From Candidatus Paracaedibacter symbiosus (lineage in GTDB: Bacteria; Pseudomonadota; Alphaproteobacteria; Paracaedibacterales; Paracaedibacteraceae): a DNA stretch of 37,270 bases. The notes beneath the pieces were generated by a model. The model worked only from the letters and a program-made list of their open reading frames with translations, made no database searches and was not told where the DNA came from. The position numbers were made by a program, and so were the translations under genes. Shown piece after piece: positions 1 through 9,070 of this stretch; the first letter of the stretch is position 1; every line of letters begins with the position of its first letter. The stretch covers positions 918,366 to 955,635 of the forward strand of contig NZ_JQAK01000001.1 in NCBI RefSeq assembly GCF_000757605.1. The letters are read 5' to 3'.

Positions 1-770
1 CCCTCGTCCTGCCACGAGTCCTGATGCGCTTGCCTTACGGCGCGAATACGCTTCCTGCCGAAGGATTGAATTTTGAAGAAGATGTTGCTGGTGCCGATAG
101 CAAAAAATTCTGTTGGGGCAATCCAGCCTATATCTTAGGGGAGAGAATCACGAATGCATTTGCTCACTTTGGCTGGACAGCAGCGATCCGCGGCGTTGAA
201 GGCGGCGGTATTGTTGAAGGGCTTCCTGCTTATACTTTTAAGACAACTGATGGTGACATTGCGCTAAAATGTCCAACAGAAACAGCGATTACTGATCGTC
301 GTGAAAAAGAATTAAGCGACCTTGGTTTCATTTCACTGTGTCACTGTAAGGGAACAGACTACGCCGCCTTTTTTGGGGGTCAAACAACCCAACGTCCCAA
401 AGTTTATAACCTGGATGATGCAACAGCTAACGCCAATCTCTCAGCACGCTTACCCTACCTCCTGAATGCATCGCGATTTGCTCACTATATTAAAGTGATC
501 ATGCGCGATAAGATTGGTAGCTTCTTGACGAAAGACAATGTGGCGCAATACTTAAACACTTGGATTGCCAACTATGTCTTGCTGAATGATGATGCGCCTC
601 AGTCAGTTAAATCTCGCTATCCTTTGCGCGAAGCTCGTATCGACGTCTACGATATTCCAGGCAAACCCGGATCCTATCGTTCTGTGGTTTACTTAAGGCC
701 GCATTTCCAAATGGAAGACTTGACAGCATCGATTCGTCTGGTCGCGACATTACCACCACCAGCGCAATAA
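1..770 (+). CDS. tssC: Type VI secretion sheath large subunit TssC/VipB (5' truncated)
   Basis: C-terminal part of the T6SS contractile sheath subunit, which polymerises with TssB around the Hcp tube in the cytoplasm. The frame is open from base 3 to the stop at 768-770, and reads LPRVLMRLPYG before the first internal Met, so the true start lies outside the window. Family features seen: the LP-R-RLPYG segment, GWTAAIRGVEGGG, LPYLLNASRFAHYIKVIMRD and the end YLRPHFQMEDLTASIRLVATLP. It is followed by hcp and tssE on the same strand, the usual T6SS order. Identification is by family resemblance and gene order. Only about 256 codons are present of a protein that is usually near 490. Confidence 0.93.
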   Translation, partial: LVLPRVLMRLPYGANTLPAEGLNFEEDVAGADSKKFCWGNPAYILGERITNAFAHFGWTAAIRGVEGGGIVEGLPAYTFKTTDGDIALKCPTETAITDRREKELSDLGFISLCHCKGTDYAAFFGGQTTQRPKVYNLDDATANANLSARLPYLLNASRFAHYIKVIMRDKIGSFLTKDNVAQYLNTWIANYVLLNDDAPQSVKSRYPLREARIDVYDIPGKPGSYRSVVYLRPHFQMEDLTASIRLVATLPPPAQ

Positions 771-808
771 GTAGATGTATAGGGTATTAATTTCGAGGAG
801 AATTGAAG

Positions 809-1375
809 ATGTCGACAAATAGAGGTCAATATGGATCCCACCAACTCGCTGATAGAACTTCTTCTATCCCAATGGTGGACCCAAATATTCGTCATATGAA
901 TAATGTATCAACCCCAGAATGGATGATTGAGATTGATGATCTATTATCCTCAACAATTGAAAATTTTGAGGGGTTTTCAGAATTATACGGTTGGTATGCC
1001 GAGCAGGGCCGCATGACAAAAGGACGGACCGGCAACCAGTTGTTTTCTACAGCAGCGGTCCAACATTCTAATGTGTTGATTGTTTTGCCAGCGGGTATCT
1101 TTATTCCGACATTGGAAACCAAGATGAACACTGGCGCAAACATTGCTCTTATTAAAATTGTGCGACTTGCGAATGTGGGCGATTTGAAAGTCTCATTGCA
1201 AGAAATCGAATATACAAATTGCAAAATCGATTCAATGCAACAGCAACTTGATGAAATTATTATTTCCTTCCGACCTGAAACAAGGCAAAATACGATTATT
1301 AAGTACAAGCAAGATGGTAGCAAAGAAGGACAAGCTGTGTCCAAGTTTGACTACACAACAGGCACTGGTGAGTAA
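809..1375 (+). CDS. hcp: Hcp-family T6SS tube protein (TssD), divergent
   Basis: Probable Hcp, the ring-forming inner tube of the T6SS that is expelled into target cells. The start is ATG 809, eight bases after a strong GAGGAG (795-800); a TTG two codons earlier is less likely. The 188-residue product matches Hcp best in its second half: a beta-rich core, then LQEIEYTNCKIDSMQQQLDEI followed by a C-terminal strand of the type G-AVSKFDYTTGTG, which corresponds to the usual end of Hcp. The first 30 or so residues have no obvious counterpart in the roughly 160-residue classical Hcp. The position between tssC and tssE supports the call strongly. It overlaps the tssE start by eight bases. Confidence 0.8.
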   Translation: MSTNRGQYGSHQLADRTSSIPMVDPNIRHMNNVSTPEWMIEIDDLLSSTIENFEGFSELYGWYAEQGRMTKGRTGNQLFSTAAVQHSNVLIVLPAGIFIPTLETKMNTGANIALIKIVRLANVGDLKVSLQEIEYTNCKIDSMQQQLDEIIISFRPETRQNTIIKYKQDGSKEGQAVSKFDYTTGTGE

Positions 1376-1871
1376 TTTGACACGAGACATCTTTAAGGAA
1401 GCCCTGGCGGAGCCCAAACGCGAAAGCGGGGCTCCCATTCCTTTATTCGACCGATTAATCGATCACACCCCCGACGAAGAAACAGAAGTTCCTTGTAAAC
1501 GTTATTACAATAAATTTGAATTGATTCAATCAATTGAACGGGAAGTTTTTCGTATCCTCAATACTCGCTCAAACGCAAAACATGCCGAATTTGACGATCT
1601 TACCACACTCCCTGAAAATAGGGGCCTCGTCCAGCTTTTTGGATTGGCCGACTTTTCCCAATATGATGGGACCAATAGTGGCCATCGCCCCCGCATTGCC
1701 CGACTTTGCGAAGTCGCCATTGGTATTTTTGAGCCGCGACTAACCAATGTCAAAGTCACAATTCTTGAATTTAACAAGCAAGAACAGACCCTCAATGCCG
1801 CTATCTCTGCTTTGATTGCTATCCCTGAATACCAACAAGAAATCACTTTCCCCATGACAATTTCTGCCTAA
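1368..1871 (+). CDS. tssE: T6SS baseplate protein TssE (gp25-like)
   Basis: Predicted T6SS baseplate wedge component of the T4 gp25/lysozyme-like family, cytoplasmic. The frame is open far upstream, but upstream starts would overlap hcp widely. GTG 1368 gives a 167-residue product beginning VSNLTRDIFKEAL and overlaps the hcp stop by 8 bases, consistent with translational coupling; TTG 1377 is the alternative. Features seen: APIPLFDRLID near the N terminus, the SIEREVFRILNTR helix typical of gp25 proteins, a GLVQLFGLADFS segment and an EPRLTNVKV strand near the C terminus. No further T6SS gene follows: the next 250 bases are non-coding and fadL comes next. Confidence 0.82.
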   Translation: MSNLTRDIFKEALAEPKRESGAPIPLFDRLIDHTPDEETEVPCKRYYNKFELIQSIEREVFRILNTRSNAKHAEFDDLTTLPENRGLVQLFGLADFSQYDGTNSGHRPRIARLCEVAIGIFEPRLTNVKVTILEFNKQEQTLNAAISALIAIPEYQQEITFPMTISA

Positions 1872-2085
1872 AAGTTTTTATGCCCCTCTCCTTTCAAACT
1901 GTGAAAATGCCATCCCCTTCTGGCGTTGCCCCGCGGACTTGATGGAAAAATTACCCCGAAAAACGACAAATTGCTCATCTTTCATTACCAATCTACTAGC
2001 AGCAAAATAGCAACACTTTGATATAATCCAACATTTTCTGTGTACTAATTTATTTTTGTTTTTAAACAAAATTGACTAGCATTTT

Positions 2086-2100
2086 AATTGATGATCAATT
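2086..2100. promoter_or_regulatory. 15-bp palindrome upstream of the FadL-like gene
   Basis: AATTGAT-G-ATCAATT is a perfect inverted repeat with 7-base arms, 24 bases before the porin start codon. A TTGACT at 2072-2077 could be a -35 box, in which case the palindrome would overlap the -10 region, but no good -10 is visible. It does not match the E. coli FadR consensus as I know it. Function as an operator is inference. Confidence 0.3.
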
Positions 2101-2123
2101 TTTAAAATTTAAGGGAATTGTAA

Positions 2124-3368
2124 ATGAGAAGTTTACTTCTACTTTCTTCCGTCCTCAGCCTTGGTGTTGCAGCGACTTCCACTGCTAATGCCAGCGGTTT
2201 TGGTGTTAAAGTAAACAGCACTGTTCTTCAAGGGCAGGCAAATGCTGGTAGTGCTGTGATTAACGATCCGCTTGCCATGTACAATAACCCAGCCATTTTA
2301 TCACAAATTGGTGCTAAAGGTGGTCGTTTTGAAGCTGCCTTGAGTGGTACGGGTATTTTGGGAAATGTTAAATATACAAATCTCAATACAGGCCTAAACA
2401 CAGGGAATATCGTAAAAAATAAATTCACAGGAACAGGTGCTGCTGCATTTGCCGCTAAAATTCATCCTTGTGCAACAGTCGGTTTGGCGATTACCACTCC
2501 TTATGGGCTTGCTTTTAACTATGGTCGCAACTCAGACGTAAAAAATTACGTTGTTGAATCAGATTTGAAAACAGTTGCCTTTTCTCCAAGCCTTGCTATT
2601 AAGGTCAATCCAATGTTGACCTTGGGCGCTGGTATGGATGTTCAATGGTCTTATGTGAAGTTCAGCAGCTATCCTGTTCTCTCCCTTCCCACTACATTTG
2701 GTACTGCAAAAGGGAATGACTGGCTCGTCCGGGGTACGTTTGGTGTCTTGGTTGAACCAACACAAGATATTCGTTTTGGTGTGTCCATTAAAACCCGTTC
2801 AACAGCACGTCTTTCTGGCGACTTCGTGGTTGAAAACCCATACCCTTCAGCTAATTTGGTCAACGGCCCTGCGTCAGCAAAGGTGAGCTTTCCAACCACT
2901 ATTACTTTGAGCGGTAGCTATAATGCCACTTCAAAGTGGACCATTTATGGAGATTTCATCCGTACCAACTGGTCAAGTATTTCTTCTGTTATTGTGAATA
3001 CACCAGCACCACCTTCCCAGATCGTTGGCGGCTGGGAAGATACAAACTTTATCAGCATTGGGACAGACTATAAATTTAATGACAAATGGACTGTGCGTGG
3101 TGGTTTAGGATTTGACTATACCCCCACAGCAAAAGCAAACCGTGTTCCTGGTATTCCAGATAACAACAAAACTTGGTTGGCTGTTGGTGGGTCTTATGAA
3201 GTTAACTCTTGGAAATTCAGTTTGAGTTATGGTCATGAATTCTTTAAAAATGCGCCAGTCCAACAAACTGCTTCATCTTTAAACGGTGTTCCAGCTAAAC
3301 CAGCGCTTAATGGTAAGATTAAAGAACATGCTGATCTTATCAGCATCCAAGTCAACTATAAATTCTAA
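2124..3368 (+). CDS. fadL: FadL/OmpP1-family outer-membrane long-chain fatty acid transporter
   Basis: Outer-membrane beta-barrel for uptake of hydrophobic compounds, probably long-chain fatty acids. The 414-residue product starts with a signal peptide (about 23 residues, ending TANA before SGFG). The mature N terminus has the family pattern: SGFGVK, then GSAVINDPLAMYNNPAIL with the conserved NPA. Alternating barrel strands run through the protein, which ends in IQVNYKF, a terminal Phe typical of BAM substrates. AGGGA before ATG 2124 is the likely ribosome site. It is monocistronic, with a clear terminator at 3409-3437. FadD and the beta-oxidation operon elsewhere in the window fit this role; the precise substrate is not proven. 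Confidence 0.88.
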   Translation: MRSLLLLSSVLSLGVAATSTANASGFGVKVNSTVLQGQANAGSAVINDPLAMYNNPAILSQIGAKGGRFEAALSGTGILGNVKYTNLNTGLNTGNIVKNKFTGTGAAAFAAKIHPCATVGLAITTPYGLAFNYGRNSDVKNYVVESDLKTVAFSPSLAIKVNPMLTLGAGMDVQWSYVKFSSYPVLSLPTTFGTAKGNDWLVRGTFGVLVEPTQDIRFGVSIKTRSTARLSGDFVVENPYPSANLVNGPASAKVSFPTTITLSGSYNATSKWTIYGDFIRTNWSSISSVIVNTPAPPSQIVGGWEDTNFISIGTDYKFNDKWTVRGGLGFDYTPTAKANRVPGIPDNNKTWLAVGGSYEVNSWKFSLSYGHEFFKNAPVQQTASSLNGVPAKPALNGKIKEHADLISIQVNYKF

Positions 3369-3408
3369 GCTAATTTAAAAGTGACTTATAAAAGTGACTT
3401 ATTGAGAA

Positions 3409-3437
3409 AAGGGAGTTTCATTGAAACTCTCTTTTTT
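3409..3437 (+). terminator. Rho-independent terminator after fadL
   Basis: Stem GAGTTTC/GAAACTC with loop ATT, extended by G-C and G-U pairs and followed by six T residues. It lies 40 bases after the porin stop codon. Confidence 0.85.
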
Positions 3438-3520
3438 ATTTTTAAAAGGAATTATTAACCACCTATCAATTATAATTTTTTATTAGATTTTTAAAATTTA
3501 AGATGTAAATGGAGATTCCC

Positions 3521-4024
3521 ATGAAGATTTCATCAACAGGCATCGTTGTGTTGAGTGTCTTTGGTTTTATGGCCAGTGTTCAAGCAAAAACTCCTGAAAA
3601 AAATCCACAACACCAAGCAGCTAATCTTCCCAATCCTTTTTCTCCAGATGGTTATTGGCAAACTGAACGATCTGAAGGAAAACTTGCCTCAAAAATACAT
3701 GTTTATCAATGTGGTGAAAAAACTGTTTGCGGTAAAATTGTTGCGCTGGAAGAGCCAAATGACCCAACAACTGGCAAACCAAAAGTTGACCCTGAAGGCC
3801 GTCCACTCATGGGCATGGAAATTATGAAAAATTTTAAGAACTCCGAAGGGATGGAATGGACTGATGGGGAAATTTACGATCCAAAAGAAGGAAAAACCTA
3901 TAGCGCTCAGTTTGAGATTGCAGAAGCAGGAAAAGTGATGAAATTGACTGGATACGTCCTCATCACCCTCCTCGGGAAAACCCAGACGTGGCACCGAATT
4001 GGTAAAGATGAACTATTGAAATAG
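3521..4024 (+). CDS. Secreted DUF2147 family protein
   Basis: A 167-residue exported protein of the DUF2147 family, whose function is not established. ATG 3521 is preferred over ATG 3509 because GGAG at 3511-3514 is correctly spaced and because the product then starts directly with a signal peptide (MKISSTGIVVLSVFGFMASVQA, cleavage before KTPE). Family hallmarks: GYWQTER, a cysteine pair in YQCGEKTVCGKIV, GMEW-DGEIYDPKEGKTYSA, LTGYVLITLLGKTQTWHR. The two cysteines could form a disulfide in the periplasm. It stands alone after the fadL terminator and shows no operon partner. Confidence 0.85.
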   Translation: MKISSTGIVVLSVFGFMASVQAKTPEKNPQHQAANLPNPFSPDGYWQTERSEGKLASKIHVYQCGEKTVCGKIVALEEPNDPTTGKPKVDPEGRPLMGMEIMKNFKNSEGMEWTDGEIYDPKEGKTYSAQFEIAEAGKVMKLTGYVLITLLGKTQTWHRIGKDELLK

Positions 4025-4273
4025 GTTAACTTAAGTAGGTTTTCTGCTTTTTTGGCCTCAGTATGGGCCATCTCCTCGAAATTTAAGCGCTGAGGATATA
4101 GCCTAAGCATAGCATTTTGGTCTACAATACGCCAACTTCGCAGAAAACAGCCATCAACTCCCTTCAGAGCGAGAGCATCCATAGCAAAACTTCAAATCTC
4201 TTGAATCAACCCAGAGGTTCTTAATTACGTACTATGAATGTTATGCCCAAACACATAAGTGAGGAAAAGAAAA

Positions 4274-7200
4274 TTAAAATTTCCATCCTAGACGGATTAA
4301 CCCCTTATTAGAGCGTTGATCAATGTTAACTTCTCCTTCATATACGACACTGATATAGATAGCGTTCTTAAATAAAAGTGTTGTTCCTACGCCAAAATTG
4401 AAAAGATTTCGATGTTTATTATTAACTGAAACGATGGCATTTCCCTGTTTGCCTGTAAAATTTGGTAGAGCATTTTGGTTGTTATTTAACGCTTTTCTAT
4501 ACGTATACCCTAACTTAATAAAACCATAGGCTTGAGTGTCTTTAAGCATCCACATCTTAGAGACTTGCGCCCCTAATTTACTTTGAATGAAAGGGGCATG
4601 AGAGGATAAAACTTTGGCGTTGATAGCCCCCTTTTCTTGCGTTGTCTTCCCCTGTTGATAAAAGTAAAGGCTGCCGATTCCAGCATAAGGGGTAAAAGTA
4701 TAATCATCCGCCAATTTAAAGTCATACCCTGCTTCAATAGTGGCATTAACATGGTGAGAACACTGCTTCTGACTAGTATTAAATACGCCTATTAAAGAGT
4801 TTTTTTGATCTTTTAATATATGATATCCATAGCCGGTAAAAGCATTAACATACCAGTTTTTTGCAGGATACCAAATTCCATAGAAACCAAAACGATAGCT
4901 ATTAATCCCCCCTTCTCCATACCCCTTATTGAATTTATAATTCGTGTAACTATACCCTGTAATTACCCCTAATATCAGATTGGGATTAAACGCATAATCG
5001 GCTCCCAGATTGGTAGCATAAGTGTTGGCAAGAATTCCCAGGGCAGAACCTTCGTTAATATTAGCGATGTTATTATGGGAAAAATTCCTCACATCGTTCT
5101 GGATCCAAAAAGTGACTTTATCAAGCTTTAACCTAAAAGAAGGAGGCAGCTGTTTGCTCTCAGGGAACGGACTGAAGGGATTCGTTAAATAAGACGAAGC
5201 AGTTTTTTTACCAAAAATTTGTGATATTTCGTGTTTAAGAGAGGCATTAGTATGGTTAACGAGATCCACAAACAAATTAGTCATATTGGCCTTATCAGTA
5301 GTGAGTCTCCCAGAAGTATGAGCAAAGAAAATATCGCTGCTGTAGCTCATTTCAGCAGCAGCCAAAGCTTCTGCAATTGGAACATTAAAAAGTAGCTGCG
5401 ATTGAGGAAGATCTTCTTGTGGAGGCAAACTAACTTCTATGGCAGTATTAATTATTAGTGCAGGGACAGGCTCTCCTTGTTGAAGAATCTCTCCAGCTTG
5501 TGAGCCAGGGGGAGGAGACCCCACGTCATTCCCCTGCTCCACTTCCATAGAAATGGTTGCTGGATCTTTAACTATTCCTATCTGATCCACCCTATCTTCC
5601 TCAATACTCTGCTCAGCTTGTGAAGCAGGCACAGGTGATAACACTTCAGTCCGATTACCCAACTTTAGAGGAGTGTTCTGCGAATCGTTACCTACTCCTT
5701 CCAGGTCGGAGGCACCCGCCTCAGTACTCTGCACAGCTTGTAAGCCAGGTGCAGGAGACCCCACGTCATTCCCCTGCTCCACTTCCATAGAAATGGTTGC
5801 TGGATCTTTAACTATTGCTCCCTGATCCACCCTGTCTTCCTCAATACTCTGCTCAGCTTGTAAGCCAGGTGCAGGTGATAACACTTCAGTCTGATTACCC
5901 AATTCTGAAGGGGTGATGGTTTGTAGGTTATTAACCATTCCTACCTGATCCACCCTGTCTTCCTCAATACTCTGCTCAGCTTGTAAGCCAGGTGCAGGTG
6001 ATAACACTTCAGTCCGATTACCCAATTCTGAAGGGGTGATGGTTTGTAGGTTATTAACCATTCCTACCTGATCCGCCGTGTCTGTCTCAATACTCTGCTC
6101 AGCTTGTAAGCCAGGTGCAGGAGACCCCACGTCATTCCCCTGCCCCACTTCCATAGAAATGGTTGCTGGATCTTTAACTATTGCTCCCTGATCCGCCGTG
6201 TCTGCCTCAGTACTTTCCTCATCTGGTAAAATATCGGGAAAAGAAACCCCTCCATTTCGACTCTCTCCTTCCAAGGAAGTCGCCTTTCCGTGATTTGAAA
6301 GAATCGTTTTTTCAGCGTTTTCATCGGAACCTTTAGAGCTATAGGTAGAAAAATTATGATCATAAATCTGCTTGTTAGTAATTTTTACCAAAACCTCATA
6401 AGTATTATAGATTATTTCATGGTCTAATTTCTCTGACTTGAGAGTAGTGGAAGCAAATTGAGTAGTAATTTCTTGCTTCGAAGAAAGAATAGTATAGCTT
6501 TGAGGAGTTAAAATATTATCATCAAGATTATCATCAAGCATAAGGAGGGATAAAGTTCCCCCTAATTTTACTGTTCCATTAACAATGAGTTGGTCAGCCT
6601 GCCCTTCCGCATTAACGTTACATATAAAAATGTGATCTTCCCCAAAACAAGCATCCTCTGTAATATTAAGGGTAGGGATTTTATTCCCAATAGTGGTAGT
6701 GCCCTTGCTTGATAAGGACTTAATCACCCCGCTCGCATTTAAGGTACCTTGAGGACCGACAATAATAGGAGAGTTTTTTAGGGTATCCTCAATGTTTAAT
6801 TGACCTTGTTTCACCTCCGTTATACCAGAATAAGTGTTTTCTCCTTCTAAGGTAAGATCTCCCTTCCCCATCTTAGTAAGCGACCCTTTACCTGAAATAT
6901 GACTGCAGGAGATATTGTCAGAGCGATTGAAGATAAGCTCTGAGTCATTGATGATCTCGCCCCCTATACGCCCTTTTTTTCCTCCATTTCCAATTTGCAA
7001 AGCCCCATTCTGGATAGTGGTCTTACCAGAAATCGTATTTGTCCCTGTAAAAATGGTTTTTCCTGAAAAAATGTTCACACTTCCCCTTCCATCAATAAAA
7101 GCGGAGAATAGGTAATTAGAATGAGGGTGATTGAAGTTAAGAGTTCCATTGCCCTCGCCAAAAGTAACAAGGTTCGTTTCAAGGGTTCCAGCAGGCGCTG

Positions 7201-7720
7201 CGTCATTGGGATCGGTTGAAGCCGCACCAATATTTAATTCCCCCACACTATTAGCTTTGCTACCAATAAAAACTCTATCACTGCTGACTTTCCCTCCTCC
7301 CAAGATAGTAAGAACGCCTCTTCCTTCGAAGCCAACATTCAGAAGTTCGATATCTATCAAATCTGAATTGAGTTCTGAAACAGTGACTGTGCCTATATAA
7401 TCAGCATTAAAACCGATATAACGGTCATTATCCTTGGCTATGATACCATCCTCAATTGTTGCATTTTTGCTTTTATCTAAGTCGCTATTAAAGAAACCAC
7501 CAAGAGTAGTAGTGGAAGTAGATGTGGAAGATGTGGTTTGGCTGCCCTGCGTTCCAGTAGTTCCTCCATGCGCCATACAGGAAGATGAGATGAGCCCAAG
7601 TGATAGCGAAGTGGATAATAATAAAGGAGAGATAAACCTATCAACATAGTGTTTTTTAATATGATCATTAGATTTCTCGAAAGCAGATTGAAGAAGAGGA
7701 TATATACTTTTTTTTATCAT
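4274..7720 (-). CDS. Type V autotransporter with PATR passenger, repeat linker and C-terminal barrel
   Basis: Surface or secreted autotransporter of 1148 residues. I prefer ATG 7720; a TTG eight codons upstream (7744) is also in frame. An extended signal region ends in ISPLLLSTSLSLGLISSSCMA before HGG. Residues of roughly 60-450 form a beta-helix passenger with an autotransporter-associated beta-strand repeat (GSLTKMGKGDLTLEGENTYSG, then VKQGQLNIED). A run of about six 40-41-residue repeats follows (5495-6188), then a barrel of about 290 residues (NLGADYAFNPNLILGVITGYSY, YTFTPYAGIGSLYF) ending GLIRLGWKF, a good BAM signal. Codons 2-5 contain an A8 run. Passenger function is unknown. Barrel scraps of relatives lie at 13833-13910 and 15814-15930. 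Confidence 0.9.
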   Translation of the reverse strand: MIKKSIYPLLQSAFEKSNDHIKKHYVDRFISPLLLSTSLSLGLISSSCMAHGGTTGTQGSQTTSSTSTSTTTLGGFFNSDLDKSKNATIEDGIIAKDNDRYIGFNADYIGTVTVSELNSDLIDIELLNVGFEGRGVLTILGGGKVSSDRVFIGSKANSVGELNIGAASTDPNDAAPAGTLETNLVTFGEGNGTLNFNHPHSNYLFSAFIDGRGSVNIFSGKTIFTGTNTISGKTTIQNGALQIGNGGKKGRIGGEIINDSELIFNRSDNISCSHISGKGSLTKMGKGDLTLEGENTYSGITEVKQGQLNIEDTLKNSPIIVGPQGTLNASGVIKSLSSKGTTTIGNKIPTLNITEDACFGEDHIFICNVNAEGQADQLIVNGTVKLGGTLSLLMLDDNLDDNILTPQSYTILSSKQEITTQFASTTLKSEKLDHEIIYNTYEVLVKITNKQIYDHNFSTYSSKGSDENAEKTILSNHGKATSLEGESRNGGVSFPDILPDEESTEADTADQGAIVKDPATISMEVGQGNDVGSPAPGLQAEQSIETDTADQVGMVNNLQTITPSELGNRTEVLSPAPGLQAEQSIEEDRVDQVGMVNNLQTITPSELGNQTEVLSPAPGLQAEQSIEEDRVDQGAIVKDPATISMEVEQGNDVGSPAPGLQAVQSTEAGASDLEGVGNDSQNTPLKLGNRTEVLSPVPASQAEQSIEEDRVDQIGIVKDPATISMEVEQGNDVGSPPPGSQAGEILQQGEPVPALIINTAIEVSLPPQEDLPQSQLLFNVPIAEALAAAEMSYSSDIFFAHTSGRLTTDKANMTNLFVDLVNHTNASLKHEISQIFGKKTASSYLTNPFSPFPESKQLPPSFRLKLDKVTFWIQNDVRNFSHNNIANINEGSALGILANTYATNLGADYAFNPNLILGVITGYSYTNYKFNKGYGEGGINSYRFGFYGIWYPAKNWYVNAFTGYGYHILKDQKNSLIGVFNTSQKQCSHHVNATIEAGYDFKLADDYTFTPYAGIGSLYFYQQGKTTQEKGAINAKVLSSHAPFIQSKLGAQVSKMWMLKDTQAYGFIKLGYTYRKALNNNQNALPNFTGKQGNAIVSVNNKHRNLFNFGVGTTLLFKNAIYISVVYEGEVNIDQRSNKGLIRLGWKF
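5495..6188 (-). repeat. Coding tandem repeats of the autotransporter linker (about 123-bp units)
   Basis: About six in-frame repeats of 40-41 codons, of two alternating kinds: A (IVKDPATISMEV-QGNDVGSPAPG) and B (MVNNLQTITPSELGN-TEVLSPAPG). Each is followed by LQAEQSIEEDRVDQ or close variants. The order along the protein is A-B-B-A-B'-A'(partial). Nucleotide identity between units is high, which suggests recent unequal recombination. The composition (acidic, Pro/Ser/Gln-rich) suggests an extended stalk. Confidence 0.85.
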
Positions 7721-7744
7721 CTTTAATTCTTTTCTTAAACTCAA

Positions 7745-9070
7745 TAAATTGTGAAAATTAATCTTTTCGGCTTCTCAACATTTTCATCTTCTCGACGTAA
7801 TAAGGGCTTAGAGGGTTTTTACAACCCCCTTGAGAAGCTTTGTTTATTAGGCTTTTTGCAAAACTAAGAATGTTGATTTAAGGTCAAGTTTTTATAAAAA
7901 AAATATAACAAGGGACTGTTGTGATCCTATGTATCAAACTCGTTCTCTTGAAATTCTTCATCACGGATGTGTTCGGAAAACCTTGAATAAATCACACTAT
8001 TTACAAGAAGGCGAAGAGCAAAATAAATTTACGTCATAGGAGTGCCGTTGACCCATAAAAATGACGAGAATTTTTTTGCTTATGTTGAAGGCAAATAAAA
8101 TTTGTTAGGACAATTTTAGAATGGCGCGAATGATTCTTATAACCAATTTTTGATAAAAGAGGGCGTTGACTAAAAAAACTATTTTTCATAAGAGCTACTT
8201 TTTTTTACCGCAAGATTTTAAAATTTTTGAAGTGTAATATTTAAGCGTATTTATAATTACAAACTTTAAGACAATTGAGTGTAAGAGTATGGGGGTCTCT
8301 CCCCTCCGAAATAAGGTGTGCAATAATAGGTTTCACATTAATGGTGTAAAAAATTGCATTAATTTCAATAAACATGCTTGTTCTAAATTGCTGTTCTCCA
8401 TAAATAATTGGTATATTTAATTTATTTTTAATTAAACTTCAAGTTGTTTTTGTAAAAAATTAATATTTAATTGTATATAACCATTTGGATTCCAACTGAG
8501 AGGTTAAGTTTATTAATGCATATTTAAGAAAAAAGTATGCAGAGTCGGTCAAACTCGGGGTTTGCTACGGGCTCGAAAAAGAATAGTAGACAAGGATCTT
8601 GCTTATCTTGCTGCTAGGAAAGAAGTCTATAAAGCAAGAGTAAATCCTCAAATCACATCTTCATGCTCTCATAAATTTGATCATGGCGAACTCACATACA
8701 AGAGGAGAAAACAATTTTCTTAGGTTTTTTCTTTACTTAACTTCTCTTGTTAGTTTTTTTGTAAGAAAAATAAGGATAAGTTTTTCCTTGCCCAAGAATT
8801 AAACTTTAAGGCATTTTTAATGCCCGAATGTATTGAATATACAGAAAATGGCGTGTCTGTTCCTGTGCTTCTTGAGATACAGGATGTGTGGAGTCGATAA
8901 TTTTTTCATATCCAACTGGAGAGTGATTTGCTGGAAGTACCACACGCAACTATTTTCCATCCAAGTTGATAGAATCTCCCTCTTTAATCATAAAAGAAGG
9001 TGTGTAAGCAGAAGGAGTGGAGAGTAAAATAAGGGGATTAATTAAAGTAAAGAACACTTTTTCATTGATT
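7745..9070. other. 1.3-kb gene-poor, AT-rich region with coding scraps
   Basis: No convincing gene. Next to the autotransporter start is an inverted repeat, GCTTCTCAA (7770-7778) / TTGAGAAGC (7830-7838), enclosing a GGGTT/AACCC hairpin near 7813-7828. Short coding-like stretches on the + strand appear to be remnants: an open frame ending at 8723 (DLAYLAARKEVYKARVNPQI) without a good start, and one at 8820-8966 starting MPECIEYTENGVSVPVLLEI with an in-frame stop at 8898. A 64-codon frame at 8833-9027 is Cys/Trp/Arg-rich and looks accidental. Confidence 0.4.
7770..7838. repeat. Inverted repeat upstream of the autotransporter
   Basis: Perfect 9-base arms GCTTCTCAA and TTGAGAAGC, 51 bases apart, with a smaller GGGTT/AACCC stem inside. 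The pair sits about 50-120 bases before the autotransporter start codon, so it could fold in the mRNA leader or be a protein-binding site. Role not shown. Confidence 0.35.

Noticed and set aside
1878-2069. Minus-strand 63-codon frame between tssE and fadL
   Set aside because: No ribosome site; its end (GNFSIKSAGQRQKGMAF) looks protein-like but no family is recognised and it spans the fadL promoter area.
3907-4182. Minus-strand 91-codon frame overlapping the DUF2147 gene
   Set aside because: It overlaps a well-supported gene. Its upstream part (4030-4182, ALALKGVDGCFLRSW) looks faintly protein-like but is too short and unrecognised to call.
7929-8039. Small + strand frame MYQTRSLEILHHGCVRK
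   Set aside because: Only about 36 codons, no ribosome site and no recognised family.
8833-9027. 64-codon + strand frame
   Set aside because: Cys/Trp/Arg-rich, no ribosome site, and the overlapping frame starting at 8820 looks more protein-like though broken.
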